A DNA stretch of 64,000 nucleotides. Origin: Mucilaginibacter kameinonensis. Its GTDB lineage: Bacteria; Bacteroidota; Bacteroidia; Sphingobacteriales; Sphingobacteriaceae. Positions 57,239 to 64,000 of this stretch are shown one piece after another (positions within the stretch are counted from its first letter, which is position 1; every line of letters starts with the position of its first letter). Position numbers and translations under genes: made by a program. The DNA is taken from the NCBI RefSeq assembly GCF_003675385.1, contig NZ_RCWZ01000005.1, positions 620,001 to 684,000 on the forward strand. Reading direction: 5' to 3'. A model generated the notes under the pieces. That model did not search any database. It saw only the letters and a program-made list of their open reading frames with translations, and had not been told where the DNA came from.

Positions 57239-58138
57239 ATGACGATACCAAATGCCGGGTTTGTTATGGCAACCGATGCCAGCAAAGAATATATTGCCAA
57301 CAACTTTTCAAGCTGTTTGGCAATAGGTATTCTTCAAAGCAGCTGGTTGATTGGAATTACAGTATTATTGCTGCTGATTGGGGGATGTGTATTGTTGCTG
57401 GAGCAAATGAGCATAAGAAAAAGCAAAAAGGTGAACGAGCAGCAGATCAAAACACTGGAGTTGTACATTGCCTTATTAAAAGGCGATATTAATAAACTTT
57501 CTACCGAAAAGGAATGGTTGGTTTCAGAAATGCACCATAGGGTAAAAAACAACTTACAGATATTAAGCAGCCTCATTAACAGCCAGCTTTCGTTTACGGA
57601 TGATAAAACAGGCAGGGAGGTTTTGGTTTACAGTAAACACCGCTTATATGCCCTGTCGCTGGTGCATCAAAAGCTATTTCAGCAGGCCACCGGGGCTGCT
57701 ATTGAAATGTCGTGCTGTATAAAGGAAGTGGTGGATTATCTTATCGATGAGTTTAAGTGTGGTGACCGGATAACATTTGATCTGGACCTGGTACCGATTA
57801 CGGTAGATCCGGATACTGCGATACCTTTTGCGCTGATCATCAATGAACTGGCAACCAACTCTTTGAAATACGCGTTCCCTAACGGTGCCAGGGGCAACAT
57901 AACAATTACCCTTTTGTACCTGCAGGATGGTGCTTATCGCTTGATGTTTGCGGATAATGGAGTCGGGCTTCCCGAAGGATTTGATTTCCTTTCAGCAAAA
58001 TCGCTTGGCAAAACCTTGATCATGGGGCTTTCCAGGCAAATACGCGGCAACGTAACTTTGAATACCATAAGCGGGTTTGAGGTAATAATAGATTTTAAAA
58101 CAAAAATTGATCAACAGGCGCATTTTGCGTTCTGCTAA
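57239..58138 (+). CDS. Short HisKA_2-type sensor histidine kinase
   Basis: 299 residues. One membrane helix at about 34-54 (WLIGITVLLLLIGGCVLLLE) and a coiled coil are followed by the acceptor box WLVSEMHHRVKNNLQILSSL (H99/H100). The HATPase domain has INELATNSLKYAFPNGARGN, ADNGVGLP and SLGKTLIMGLSRQIRG. There is no periplasmic sensor domain, only about 30 N-terminal residues before the helix, so it may sense through the membrane or a partner. It is followed after 19 bp by a sigma54 response regulator, clearly its partner. An internal ATG at residue 10 is a possible alternative start. Confidence 0.88.
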   Translation: MTIPNAGFVMATDASKEYIANNFSSCLAIGILQSSWLIGITVLLLLIGGCVLLLEQMSIRKSKKVNEQQIKTLELYIALLKGDINKLSTEKEWLVSEMHHRVKNNLQILSSLINSQLSFTDDKTGREVLVYSKHRLYALSLVHQKLFQQATGAAIEMSCCIKEVVDYLIDEFKCGDRITFDLDLVPITVDPDTAIPFALIINELATNSLKYAFPNGARGNITITLLYLQDGAYRLMFADNGVGLPEGFDFLSAKSLGKTLIMGLSRQIRGNVTLNTISGFEVIIDFKTKIDQQAHFAFC

Positions 58139-58157
58139 GGAAAAGCTAATTTGAAGT

Positions 58158-60095
58158 ATGATTGAAAAACTACTGATTGTTGAAGATGAGTTCATCGTTG
58201 CAAATGACCTGACCAATATGATGGAGAATGCCGGCTATAACGTTTGTGGTACCGCGGATAGTGTAGAATCGGCAAAAACAGCTGTTGACAAATATCAGCC
58301 TACCTGGGTACTACTTGATATATTTCTACAGGATGATTCGATGGGAACAGAACTTGCCCCCTATCTGCAGGAGAAAGGTATTGGCTTTATCTATATTTCT
58401 GCCAATACTAATCAAAGTATCCTGGAAGCCGCTAAGGCCACGCAACCATACGGTTTTTTGGTTAAACCTTTTAGAGAGAAAGACTTGCTGATTATGCTGG
58501 ATATTGCAAGAAACAAGCACGAAACCAGTTTACAATTTGCCGCGCAACGCGAGCTGCTTTTGCAACAACAGGTAAGGGCCTTAACAGATGAGCAAACAAC
58601 ATTGGAAAATAAACTGAATAAAATTCCGGCTACATTTCAATCGCTGATACCGTTCGATTACCTCGCTTTCAGCTATATGCCAGCAAACGGTGACAAACCG
58701 GAATCCGGCGCTTTTTTCAGGGTCGGCTTTAACGAATACCAGGTACTGCCTGCACTTGAGGCCAAACAACTTAACCAGGTATTTTATTACCAGGACAATC
58801 AAACGCAGATCCGAAAAAGTGTGGAAGCAAGCATACTGAACGGAGTCGCTTTCCATAGCTTTCAGGCAGGCAGGATTTCGGCCGGCGGATTGTTAGCACC
58901 TTACAGACTAAACTCATCCTTACAGTTATTGAATAAAACGAGTGAGGGCACGTTACAGCTGGCATTCTTCAATAAAAACGAAAACGGGTTTGACCATGCA
59001 CATAAAACCCTTTTATGTAAGAATGAAAAGTTTGTCTTTCGTCTTTTTAACACCTTGTCGTTGGCATATGCCGGTGATTCAAAAACCCTCAGACGGGCAG
59101 CCCGGATCCAACCGGTTAAATCTGTGCTTAAGTTCGATGGCATTTATGGAAACAGCGCGGCGTTGCTGCATGTACTGGATAATGTTGAAATGGTTGCAGA
59201 TACCCCGGTAACTGTTCTTATCCTCGGCGAGAGCGGTACAGGGAAAGAAAAAATTGCACATAATATCCATCTGCTATCTTCAAGGCGGAATGCTCCATTT
59301 ATAACAGTTAACTGTGCGGCTATACCTGCCGACCTGATAGAATCCGAACTGTTTGGTCACGAAAAAGGGGCATTTACCGGTGCTATCGAAAAGCGCATTG
59401 GAAAATTTGAAGCTGCCAACGGAGGTACTATATTCCTGGACGAAATTGGCGAGTTACCTTTAGAATCGCAGGTAAAACTGTTAAGGGTACTGCAGGAAAG
59501 GCAGTTTGAACATATCGGGAGCAGCAAAACCATCAAGGTTGACGTGCGTATTGTGGCTGCCACCAACCGCAACCTGGAGAAAGAAGTTGGTGAAGGCCGA
59601 TTCCGTCTGGACCTGTTTTACAGGCTGAATGTATACCCGATCAATCTACCTCCGCTGAGGGATCGCAAGGAAGACATTCCGGTCCTTGCTCAGTATTTCC
59701 TGTCAAAAAGCGCCGAAGAAATGGGAAGATTAGAAGCTCCGGAGCTCAGTCAAACTGCTTTAAAACAATTATCAGTTTACAACTGGCCAGGTAACATCCG
59801 GGAGTTAAATCATTTAATGGAACGGACATTGATCAAAACAAGGGGACCAATTGTTCAAAGCATCGAGATGCCCGCTATGACACGAACCGAGCCTATGCCT
59901 GTATCGGCTACTGGTGATAACAGGAAAACACTCGAGCAGATCGAAGCTGAACATATCCTATCGGTACTTAAGAGCTGTAACGGGAAGATAACCGGCGTAG
60001 GCGGCGCTGCCGAAATCCTGGGCTTACCACCAAGCACACTCACATCAAGGATGAAAAAACTTGGTATCAAAAAAGAACTGTACCACGACCGATAG
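58158..60095 (+). CDS. NtrC-type sigma54-dependent response regulator
   Basis: 645 residues. The receiver (1-115) has the acid pocket VEDE at 8-11, phospho-acceptor D54 (WVLLDIFLQDD) and K103 (FLVKPF). A region of about 210 residues (120-330) may be a degenerate GAF-like sensor. The AAA+ domain has Walker A GESGTGKEK from G357, the sigma54 contact loop GAFTGA at 404-409, Walker B (GGTIFLDEIGELP) and the arginine-finger region (FRLDLFYRLNVYPINLPPLR). The C-terminal Fis-type helix-turn-helix reads EILGLPPSTLTSRMKKLGIK. It activates -24/-12 promoters, after phosphorylation by the kinase 19 bp upstream. The middle domain makes it about 190 residues longer than classic NtrC. Confidence 0.93.
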   Translation: MIEKLLIVEDEFIVANDLTNMMENAGYNVCGTADSVESAKTAVDKYQPTWVLLDIFLQDDSMGTELAPYLQEKGIGFIYISANTNQSILEAAKATQPYGFLVKPFREKDLLIMLDIARNKHETSLQFAAQRELLLQQQVRALTDEQTTLENKLNKIPATFQSLIPFDYLAFSYMPANGDKPESGAFFRVGFNEYQVLPALEAKQLNQVFYYQDNQTQIRKSVEASILNGVAFHSFQAGRISAGGLLAPYRLNSSLQLLNKTSEGTLQLAFFNKNENGFDHAHKTLLCKNEKFVFRLFNTLSLAYAGDSKTLRRAARIQPVKSVLKFDGIYGNSAALLHVLDNVEMVADTPVTVLILGESGTGKEKIAHNIHLLSSRRNAPFITVNCAAIPADLIESELFGHEKGAFTGAIEKRIGKFEAANGGTIFLDEIGELPLESQVKLLRVLQERQFEHIGSSKTIKVDVRIVAATNRNLEKEVGEGRFRLDLFYRLNVYPINLPPLRDRKEDIPVLAQYFLSKSAEEMGRLEAPELSQTALKQLSVYNWPGNIRELNHLMERTLIKTRGPIVQSIEMPAMTRTEPMPVSATGDNRKTLEQIEAEHILSVLKSCNGKITGVGGAAEILGLPPSTLTSRMKKLGIKKELYHDR

Positions 60096-60144
60096 ATTTA
60101 CAGCTGGTATGGGTTAACTCCATGCCAGCAAAGGATTTTATCAA

Positions 60145-60537
60145 TCACGAAGCTGTGCGTAACTCCCGCTCCTCATATATGCCAAATAGACTTTGTCCAG
60201 CTATACGAATATGGCAAAAACGAAAAGATCCCTGATCACAATCTATCACTTCAACAACTTGCGCCCCCGATCTGGTCAATTCAATGAGCGCTTCATCCAA
60301 ATTGCTGACCCTATAACTAACTACAACGTCCGAATCTGCAAATAAATAGGCAGGAAAGTCCGCACCGGGGCCATACAATTCCATTATTGTTCCGTCAACC
60401 AATACATATACGGTCAATCCGGGAGCTGCGAGAATTTTCTTTGATCCGATCACATTTTCAGCGAGCATTTCGTAAGCTTTGCTCGTAGTGCCATTCAACC
60501 GGATCGCTATTTTTCTTAAACCTTCTATCTTTTTCAT
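60145..60537 (-). CDS. VOC-superfamily (glyoxalase-like) small protein
   Basis: The ATG at 60537 (MKKIEGLRKIAIRLNG) is preferred to the one at 60579, because the extra 14 residues are not family-like; the product is 130 residues. The shape is of two beta-alpha-beta-beta-beta modules: KIAIRLNGTTSKAYEMLAEN, VYVLVDGTIMELYG, then VVVSYRVSNLDEALIELTRS and FCHIRIAGQSLFGIYEERE. The final E-rich strand fits a VOC metal ligand, but the first histidine ligand is missing, so catalysis is doubtful and a binding role is possible. It lies behind FNR-type module 3 on the minus strand and is convergent with the sigma54 regulator gene. Confidence 0.65.
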   Translation of the reverse strand: MKKIEGLRKIAIRLNGTTSKAYEMLAENVIGSKKILAAPGLTVYVLVDGTIMELYGPGADFPAYLFADSDVVVSYRVSNLDEALIELTRSGAQVVEVIDCDQGSFRFCHIRIAGQSLFGIYEERELRTAS

Positions 60538-60605
60538 AATAAGTTTGCCGGCTCTAAAAAGAGAAAAACCGACATCCAAAAATGCTGATGCTCCTGTCGT
60601 TTTTA

Positions 60606-60643
60606 ATTGATATTAAATAAGAAATGGCATTGATAAATATCAA
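60606..60643 (-). promoter_or_regulatory. FNR-type promoter module 3
   Basis: Read on the minus strand: box TTGATATTTATCAA (60643-60630), 17 bp (TGCCATTTCTTATTTAA), then TATCAAT (60612-60606), 68 bp before the VOC start at 60537. The box lies within a longer palindrome, 60621-60652, with 15-bp arms. Nearly identical to module 1 over 25 bases after the box. Confidence 0.72.
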
Positions 60644-60686
60644 TGCCATTTCAAGTCAAACACTGTCCGGGAACTTATTATTAGCT

Positions 60687-61265
60687 CTATTTCTTCGCAG
60701 TTTGGTTGCGGATCCTGCTTAAAGTTTCGGGCGTTATGCCCAGGTAGGAAGCAATCATTCCCTGTGGAACACGCATTACCAAATGAGGAAACTTTTCAAG
60801 GAATTTAAGATATTTTTCTTCTGCAGATAAACTGATAAATGTATGAATGCGGTTTTGGGCAACGATAAAACTTTTCTGTAAAATGCCGTTTACCATATCG
60901 TTAAATGCAGGGATCTGGGCACAAAGCATTTCGAAGTTTGACTTCGTGATCAGAACCACTTCCGAATCTTCCAGCGCATCAATATTGAAGATCGATGGCT
61001 CGCCCGATGCCAGGCTTTCCCGATCCCCCGTCCACCAATTTTCTACCGCGAAGTTGATAATATGCTCATTCCCCTTGTCGTCGAGGGTGTAGGTACGCAC
61101 ACATCCTTTTGTTACGAAAGCATTATATTTCCATACGTCGCCCTCCTGTAATAAATACTGCCGCTTTCTTACTCTCTTTACTTGGCAAACCGCAATAATT
61201 TTATCCAGGTCTTCTTCCGAAACCTTACTTTTTTCACGGATATATTTTTTAAATACTTCAATCAC
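60687..61265 (-). CDS. Crp/Fnr-family transcriptional regulator
   Basis: 192 residues. The cyclic-nucleotide-binding-type beta roll (about 20-115) includes VRKRQYLLQEGDVWKYNAFV, TKGCVRTYTLDDKGNEHIIN and FNIDALEDSEVVLITKSNFE. A dimer helix follows, then the winged helix with VPQGMIASYLGITPETLSRI. The recognition helix carries E180-T-L-S183-R184, the E-x-x-S-R pattern by which E. coli FNR (E209, S212, R213) reads TTGAT; CRP has R-E-x-x-x-R instead. There is no FNR-type N-terminal cysteine cluster, so oxygen sensing by [4Fe-4S] is unlikely and the ligand is unknown. Seven TTGAY-N4-ATCAA boxes lie within 11 kb, so it is the obvious candidate to bind them. Confidence 0.9.
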   Translation of the reverse strand: MIEVFKKYIREKSKVSEEDLDKIIAVCQVKRVRKRQYLLQEGDVWKYNAFVTKGCVRTYTLDDKGNEHIINFAVENWWTGDRESLASGEPSIFNIDALEDSEVVLITKSNFEMLCAQIPAFNDMVNGILQKSFIVAQNRIHTFISLSAEEKYLKFLEKFPHLVMRVPQGMIASYLGITPETLSRIRNQTAKK

Positions 61266-61420
61266 TATGCTCGTTGTTAGGTAAAATCAATACCAAATAT
61301 AAACAATAGGCATTTTCTCTGCATAATTACATTCTTGATTTTGAATAAAGAGGAAATCAGACTCGCCATTAACTGAAAACGGGTCGCGATATTTTAGGAA
61401 ATTCCCTAATTATACCAGGC

Positions 61421-62125
61421 TCATTTTACCGGCACTTCAATTACCAGGATCCTGGAGTTTTCAGTAAACCTTATTAAGATATTCTCCAAACCTGTAACAG
61501 TAATTGCATCACGTTTTTGCAACGTATACCCGCCAATCCAGGCCTCTCCGCTAATCAAAAAGATATAAACGCCATCGCCCTGGTGTTTAATGTTACAAGC
61601 GGCACTTGCACCGGCCTCAAAATTTCCTAAATGAATCCAGACCCTTTGATAAACCCAAAGCCCCTCATCATCAGGATACGGTGAAACCACTTGCCGAAGT
61701 TGATTTTGCGAAGGGGGAATGGATATTTGCTGATATCTTGGATTAACATCTCTCTGCTCTGGGTGGATCCATATTTGAAGGAAGTTAGCGTCTTCGTTAC
61801 CATTATTAAACTCACTGTGTGTTATACCGGTACCTGCACTCATTACTTGTATATCGCCGGTTCCGATAGTTGCTTCCCTCCCGGTGCTGTCCTTATGGGT
61901 TATCGTTCCTTTTAAAGGAATAGAAATGATCTCCATATTTTTATGCGGATGCTGTCCGAAGCCGGTATTAGGTTTTACAAAATCATCATTTAACATCAGC
62001 AGCGGGCCAAACGAAGCCCTTGTGGCTTCATAGAATGTACCGAAACTAAAAGAGTGAAATCCGTTAAGCCAGCCAATATTTTTATTGCCCCTTGTAGATG
62101 CCGGCAAAAAATTGATAGTTTCCAT
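61421..62125 (-). CDS. Pirin-family protein
   Basis: 234 residues, two cupin barrels. The N-terminal pirin motif reads GFGQHPHKNMEIISIPLKGT, supplying the H-x-H and E metal ligands, followed by IQVMSAGTGITHSEFNNGNE and LQIWIHPEQRDVNPRYQQ. The C-terminal cupin ends ILIRFTENSRILVIEVPVK. Bacterial pirins of this type bind iron or another metal, and several are quercetin 2,3-dioxygenases acting on flavonols or related phenolics. Its start is 56 bp after the nitroreductase stop on the same strand, with no FNR-type box of its own, so it is likely cotranscribed from module 4. The quercetinase role is inference from family. Confidence 0.9.
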   Translation of the reverse strand: METINFLPASTRGNKNIGWLNGFHSFSFGTFYEATRASFGPLLMLNDDFVKPNTGFGQHPHKNMEIISIPLKGTITHKDSTGREATIGTGDIQVMSAGTGITHSEFNNGNEDANFLQIWIHPEQRDVNPRYQQISIPPSQNQLRQVVSPYPDDEGLWVYQRVWIHLGNFEAGASAACNIKHQGDGVYIFLISGEAWIGGYTLQKRDAITVTGLENILIRFTENSRILVIEVPVK

Positions 62126-62181
62126 ATTTGTTCAAACTATATTAAAAAGATGCCGGCAATAATAGCCTTACCGGCCATCGT

Positions 62182-62829
62182 CTACTTATAAAGCGTTATT
62201 AACTCATACATTGGTTTACGAACTTTCGGCAATTTGAAATTCCAATCGTTCGCCTCATCACGATAACCGATTGCCATCAGCATAGAACTGCGCAGTCCTT
62301 TGGATTTAAGGTCGAGGAATTTATCTAATTCCTGTGCATTAAAGCCTTCCATAGGTGTTGCATCTACCTGCTCCAACGCAGCGGCAGCAACGGCGATACC
62401 CAGCGCTATATGAGCTTGTTTGGCAGCGTGATGAAAGTTCTCTTCACTGCTAAATTTTGAAAAATAGTTCAATGCGAACTGGCGTTGGCGATCAGAAGTA
62501 GTAGATACTGTTCCGCGCTGTTGATTTAAATAATCAAAGACCTTATTAATACGTTCAGGCGTATAATCATCCCAGGGAGCGAAAACGAGTAGGTGAGATG
62601 ATTCTACAACCGGCATTTGATTCGCAGCTATCGGCAATATTTGTTTCTTTAATTCGGGGTTGGTAATCACCAGTATTTCATAAGGTTGTAGGCCAATACC
62701 TGAGGGTGCCAGTCTTGCAGCTTCAAGGATCCTGTCAATTACATCTTGCGGAACAGCGGCACCGGTCATTCTTTTTGTAGCATAGCGCCAGTTGAGCGCG
62801 CTGTTAATATCTAAATTTTCTGTTGTCAT
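62182..62829 (-). CDS. Nitroreductase-family NAD(P)H-dependent FMN oxidoreductase
   Basis: 215 residues. Motifs are LNWRYATKRMTGAAVPQDVI, LEAARLAPSGIGLQPYEILV (FMN phosphate and flavin contacts), AKQAHIALGIAVAAAALEQV, DATPMEGFNAQELDKFLDLK and LMAIGYRDEANDW. This matches the NfsB/YdgI-like group that reduces nitro-aromatics, quinones or flavins with NAD(P)H, usually as a cytoplasmic homodimer. Its promoter region has FNR-type module 4, ending 47 bp upstream of the ATG, and pirin follows 56 bp after the stop. A quinone or aromatic detoxification role fits the neighbours. Confidence 0.9.
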   Translation of the reverse strand: MTTENLDINSALNWRYATKRMTGAAVPQDVIDRILEAARLAPSGIGLQPYEILVITNPELKKQILPIAANQMPVVESSHLLVFAPWDDYTPERINKVFDYLNQQRGTVSTTSDRQRQFALNYFSKFSSEENFHHAAKQAHIALGIAVAAAALEQVDATPMEGFNAQELDKFLDLKSKGLRSSMLMAIGYRDEANDWNFKLPKVRKPMYELITLYK

Positions 62830-62876
62830 GATTTAAAAGTTTTGCTATAAAGGTCACGAGCTACAGGCGGCTGCCC

Positions 62877-62914
62877 ATTGATATAAAATAAAAAAGGATA
62901 TTGACTTTTATCAA
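62877..62914 (-). promoter_or_regulatory. FNR-type promoter module 4
   Basis: On the minus strand: box TTGATAAAAGTCAA (62914-62901, one change), 17 bp (TATCCTTTTTTATTTTA), then TATCAAT (62883-62877), 47 bp before the nitroreductase start. Same spacing as the other modules. It is arranged back to back with module 5. Confidence 0.68.
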
Positions 62915-62992
62915 TCAATAACCGGAGAATGTTGATGTCGGCAGTTTAAACAGTCATAGCATAAAAGTTATAAAGGCGCACGGGGAAGACTC

Positions 62993-63030
62993 TTGATAAA
63001 TATCAATGGGCTTTCTTGTTTTTTGTCAAT
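62993..63030 (+). promoter_or_regulatory. FNR-type promoter module 5
   Basis: Perfect box TTGATAAATATCAA (62993-63006), 17 bp (TGGGCTTTCTTGTTTTT), then TGTCAAT (63024-63030), 33 bp before the ATG of the outer-membrane protein gene. The second element differs from the other modules at one base. Confidence 0.66.
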
Positions 63031-63063
63031 CAGCAATTTTGGCCGGCTACGGAGATTTGCGTT

Positions 63064-64000
63064 ATGAAAAACGAAATCAATACAAACGTAAATGACGAAA
63101 ATAAAAAGACCGATGAACCGGTAAAAGCCATTACCGATGCCGAAGCCAGGGTTACGCGCCCCTTGGAAAAGAAAGAAAAGAGCTACAAAGTGCGGTGCAG
63201 GCGACCGTTGCTCTTATTAGCATTTTGTTTATCAACCATCGTAAAAGCATACGCGCAAGATCCGGCACTCCCTCCTACCAATCTCGGCCTTGCAAATATT
63301 TACGATGGCGTGGCAGGCAAACCGGGCTTCATTTACCAGGGATATGCCCAGTATTTCCAGGCCCATCAACTCAATGATGGTTTCGGCAACAATACCCATT
63401 CCGATTTAAAGGTTAACTCGCTTTTACAAATGAACCAATTGATCTATCTTTCACCAGTACGTGTAATGGGCGGCAAACTGGGCTTTACCGTGATTGTACC
63501 TTTTGTTCAGATCTCCTCATCGCGATTAAATAACCAGGCCCAAGCTCCTACTGTTAATCCCGGTGTTTTAGGCGATGTCGTACAGGGAACAGCTGTTCAA
63601 TGGTCAGATAAGAAACTGTTTGGCAAACCTTTTTCGCATCGTGTAGAATTTGACATCAATGTGCCAGTTGGCAGTTACGATAGCCGGTATAATATCAACC
63701 CATCTTCGCATGTATGGGCCTATGGTATTTACCATGCCTTTACACTGATGTTGAATGATCAGATCAGTATAAGTTCAAGAAATCAGTTTAATTATAACAG
63801 CCATTTCATTGGGCAAAAAAGTAAGGCAGGGGCGTATTACAATGGTAATTATTCCATCGATTATTCAATTTTAAAAAGCCTTAAAATTGAAGCAGCCGCT
63901 TATTATTTAACACAATTTAATCAGGATAGTTATGATGGCGGCAGCCATTATTACCAGGGTAAATATGGTATTGATGATACTAAGGAGCGTGTATTTGGAT
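63064..64000 (+). CDS. SphA/phenol meta-pathway-type outer-membrane protein, 5' part (cut by window edge)
   Basis: Open from an ATG at 63064 to the window edge (312 residues visible). After a hydrophilic start, a signal peptide (RRPLLLLAFCLSTIVKAYAQ) leads into PALPPTNLGLANIYDGVAGK, GFIYQGYAQYFQAHQL, MNQLIYLSPVRVMGGKLGFT and EFDINVPVGSYDSRYNINPS. This is the beta-barrel pattern of the Phenol_MetA_deg/SphA family, thought to move hydrophobic aromatic compounds across the outer membrane. About 43 residues precede the signal peptide, unusually long; an in-frame TTG at 63163 would give a normal leader (MEKKEKSYKVRC...). Module 5 is 33 bp upstream of the ATG. The C-terminal strands lie outside the window. 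Confidence 0.78.
   Translation, partial: MKNEINTNVNDENKKTDEPVKAITDAEARVTRPLEKKEKSYKVRCRRPLLLLAFCLSTIVKAYAQDPALPPTNLGLANIYDGVAGKPGFIYQGYAQYFQAHQLNDGFGNNTHSDLKVNSLLQMNQLIYLSPVRVMGGKLGFTVIVPFVQISSSRLNNQAQAPTVNPGVLGDVVQGTAVQWSDKKLFGKPFSHRVEFDINVPVGSYDSRYNINPSSHVWAYGIYHAFTLMLNDQISISSRNQFNYNSHFIGQKSKAGAYYNGNYSIDYSILKSLKIEAAAYYLTQFNQDSYDGGSHYYQGKYGIDDTKERVFG

Noticed and set aside
1..64000. CRISPR arrays, tRNA or rRNA genes, insertion sequences, prophage
   Set aside because: No regularly spaced repeats, cloverleaf or rRNA sequence, transposase or phage protein was recognised on either strand.

Overview
The window looks like chromosomal DNA from a Bacteroidota bacterium, most likely a soil or plant-associated member of the Sphingobacteriaceae (Mucilaginibacter or Pedobacter type; this is inference from gene content, since no rRNA is present). 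Evidence includes three SusC/SusD pairs, a one-protein hybrid two-component sensor, SusR-like membrane regulators, TPR-HisKA_2 sensor kinases, TlpA-DUF4369 proteins and start codons that mostly lack Shine-Dalgarno sequences. No tRNA, rRNA, CRISPR array, insertion sequence or prophage was seen.

Layout. 1-3.7 kb: the 5' end of purL, a broken FadR-type regulator fragment, and a BlaR1/BlaI pair. 3.9-25.1 kb: a beta-glycoside utilisation locus. It has a GH2 enzyme, a 1393-residue hybrid sensor/AraC regulator (HTCS), a divergent susC-susD pair, two more GH2 beta-galactosidase-like enzymes and a secreted PQQ sugar dehydrogenase. A repeated, non-palindromic motif of about 30 bp lies upstream of susC, of the first downstream GH2 gene and, more weakly, of the separate GH2 gene. 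It is a good candidate for the HTCS operator. 25.1-34.8 kb: a starch/alpha-glucan locus on the minus strand (susC-susD-susE-GH31-GH13). 35.0-43.5 kb: two tandem SusR-like regulators and a third susC-susD pair with no enzyme of its own. 44.1-52.1 kb: a MacB/FtsX-type permease and two divergent TPR histidine kinases.

52.2-64.0 kb is the most interesting part. It is a cluster of small stress or detoxification-type genes: a VOC-NTF2 fusion, two TlpA thioredoxins, a SnoaL protein, an ABM monooxygenase, a VOC protein, a nitroreductase, a pirin and a phenol-degradation-type outer-membrane protein. With them sit a HisKA_2 kinase, a sigma54 activator and a Crp/Fnr regulator. Seven TTGAY-N4-ATCAA boxes lie between these genes (two read in this form on the minus strand or with one change). 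Five of them share one 38-bp architecture: the box, exactly 17 bp with a pyrimidine-rich core, then TATCAAT (TGTCAAT once), 33-70 bp upstream of a start codon. The Crp/Fnr protein encoded in the same cluster has the E-x-x-S-R recognition helix that FNR uses to read TTGAT. I propose that this is a local Crp/Fnr-controlled regulon for handling aromatic, quinone or redox stress. Two REP-like palindromes and a perfect 20-bp inverted repeat are further unexplained structures.
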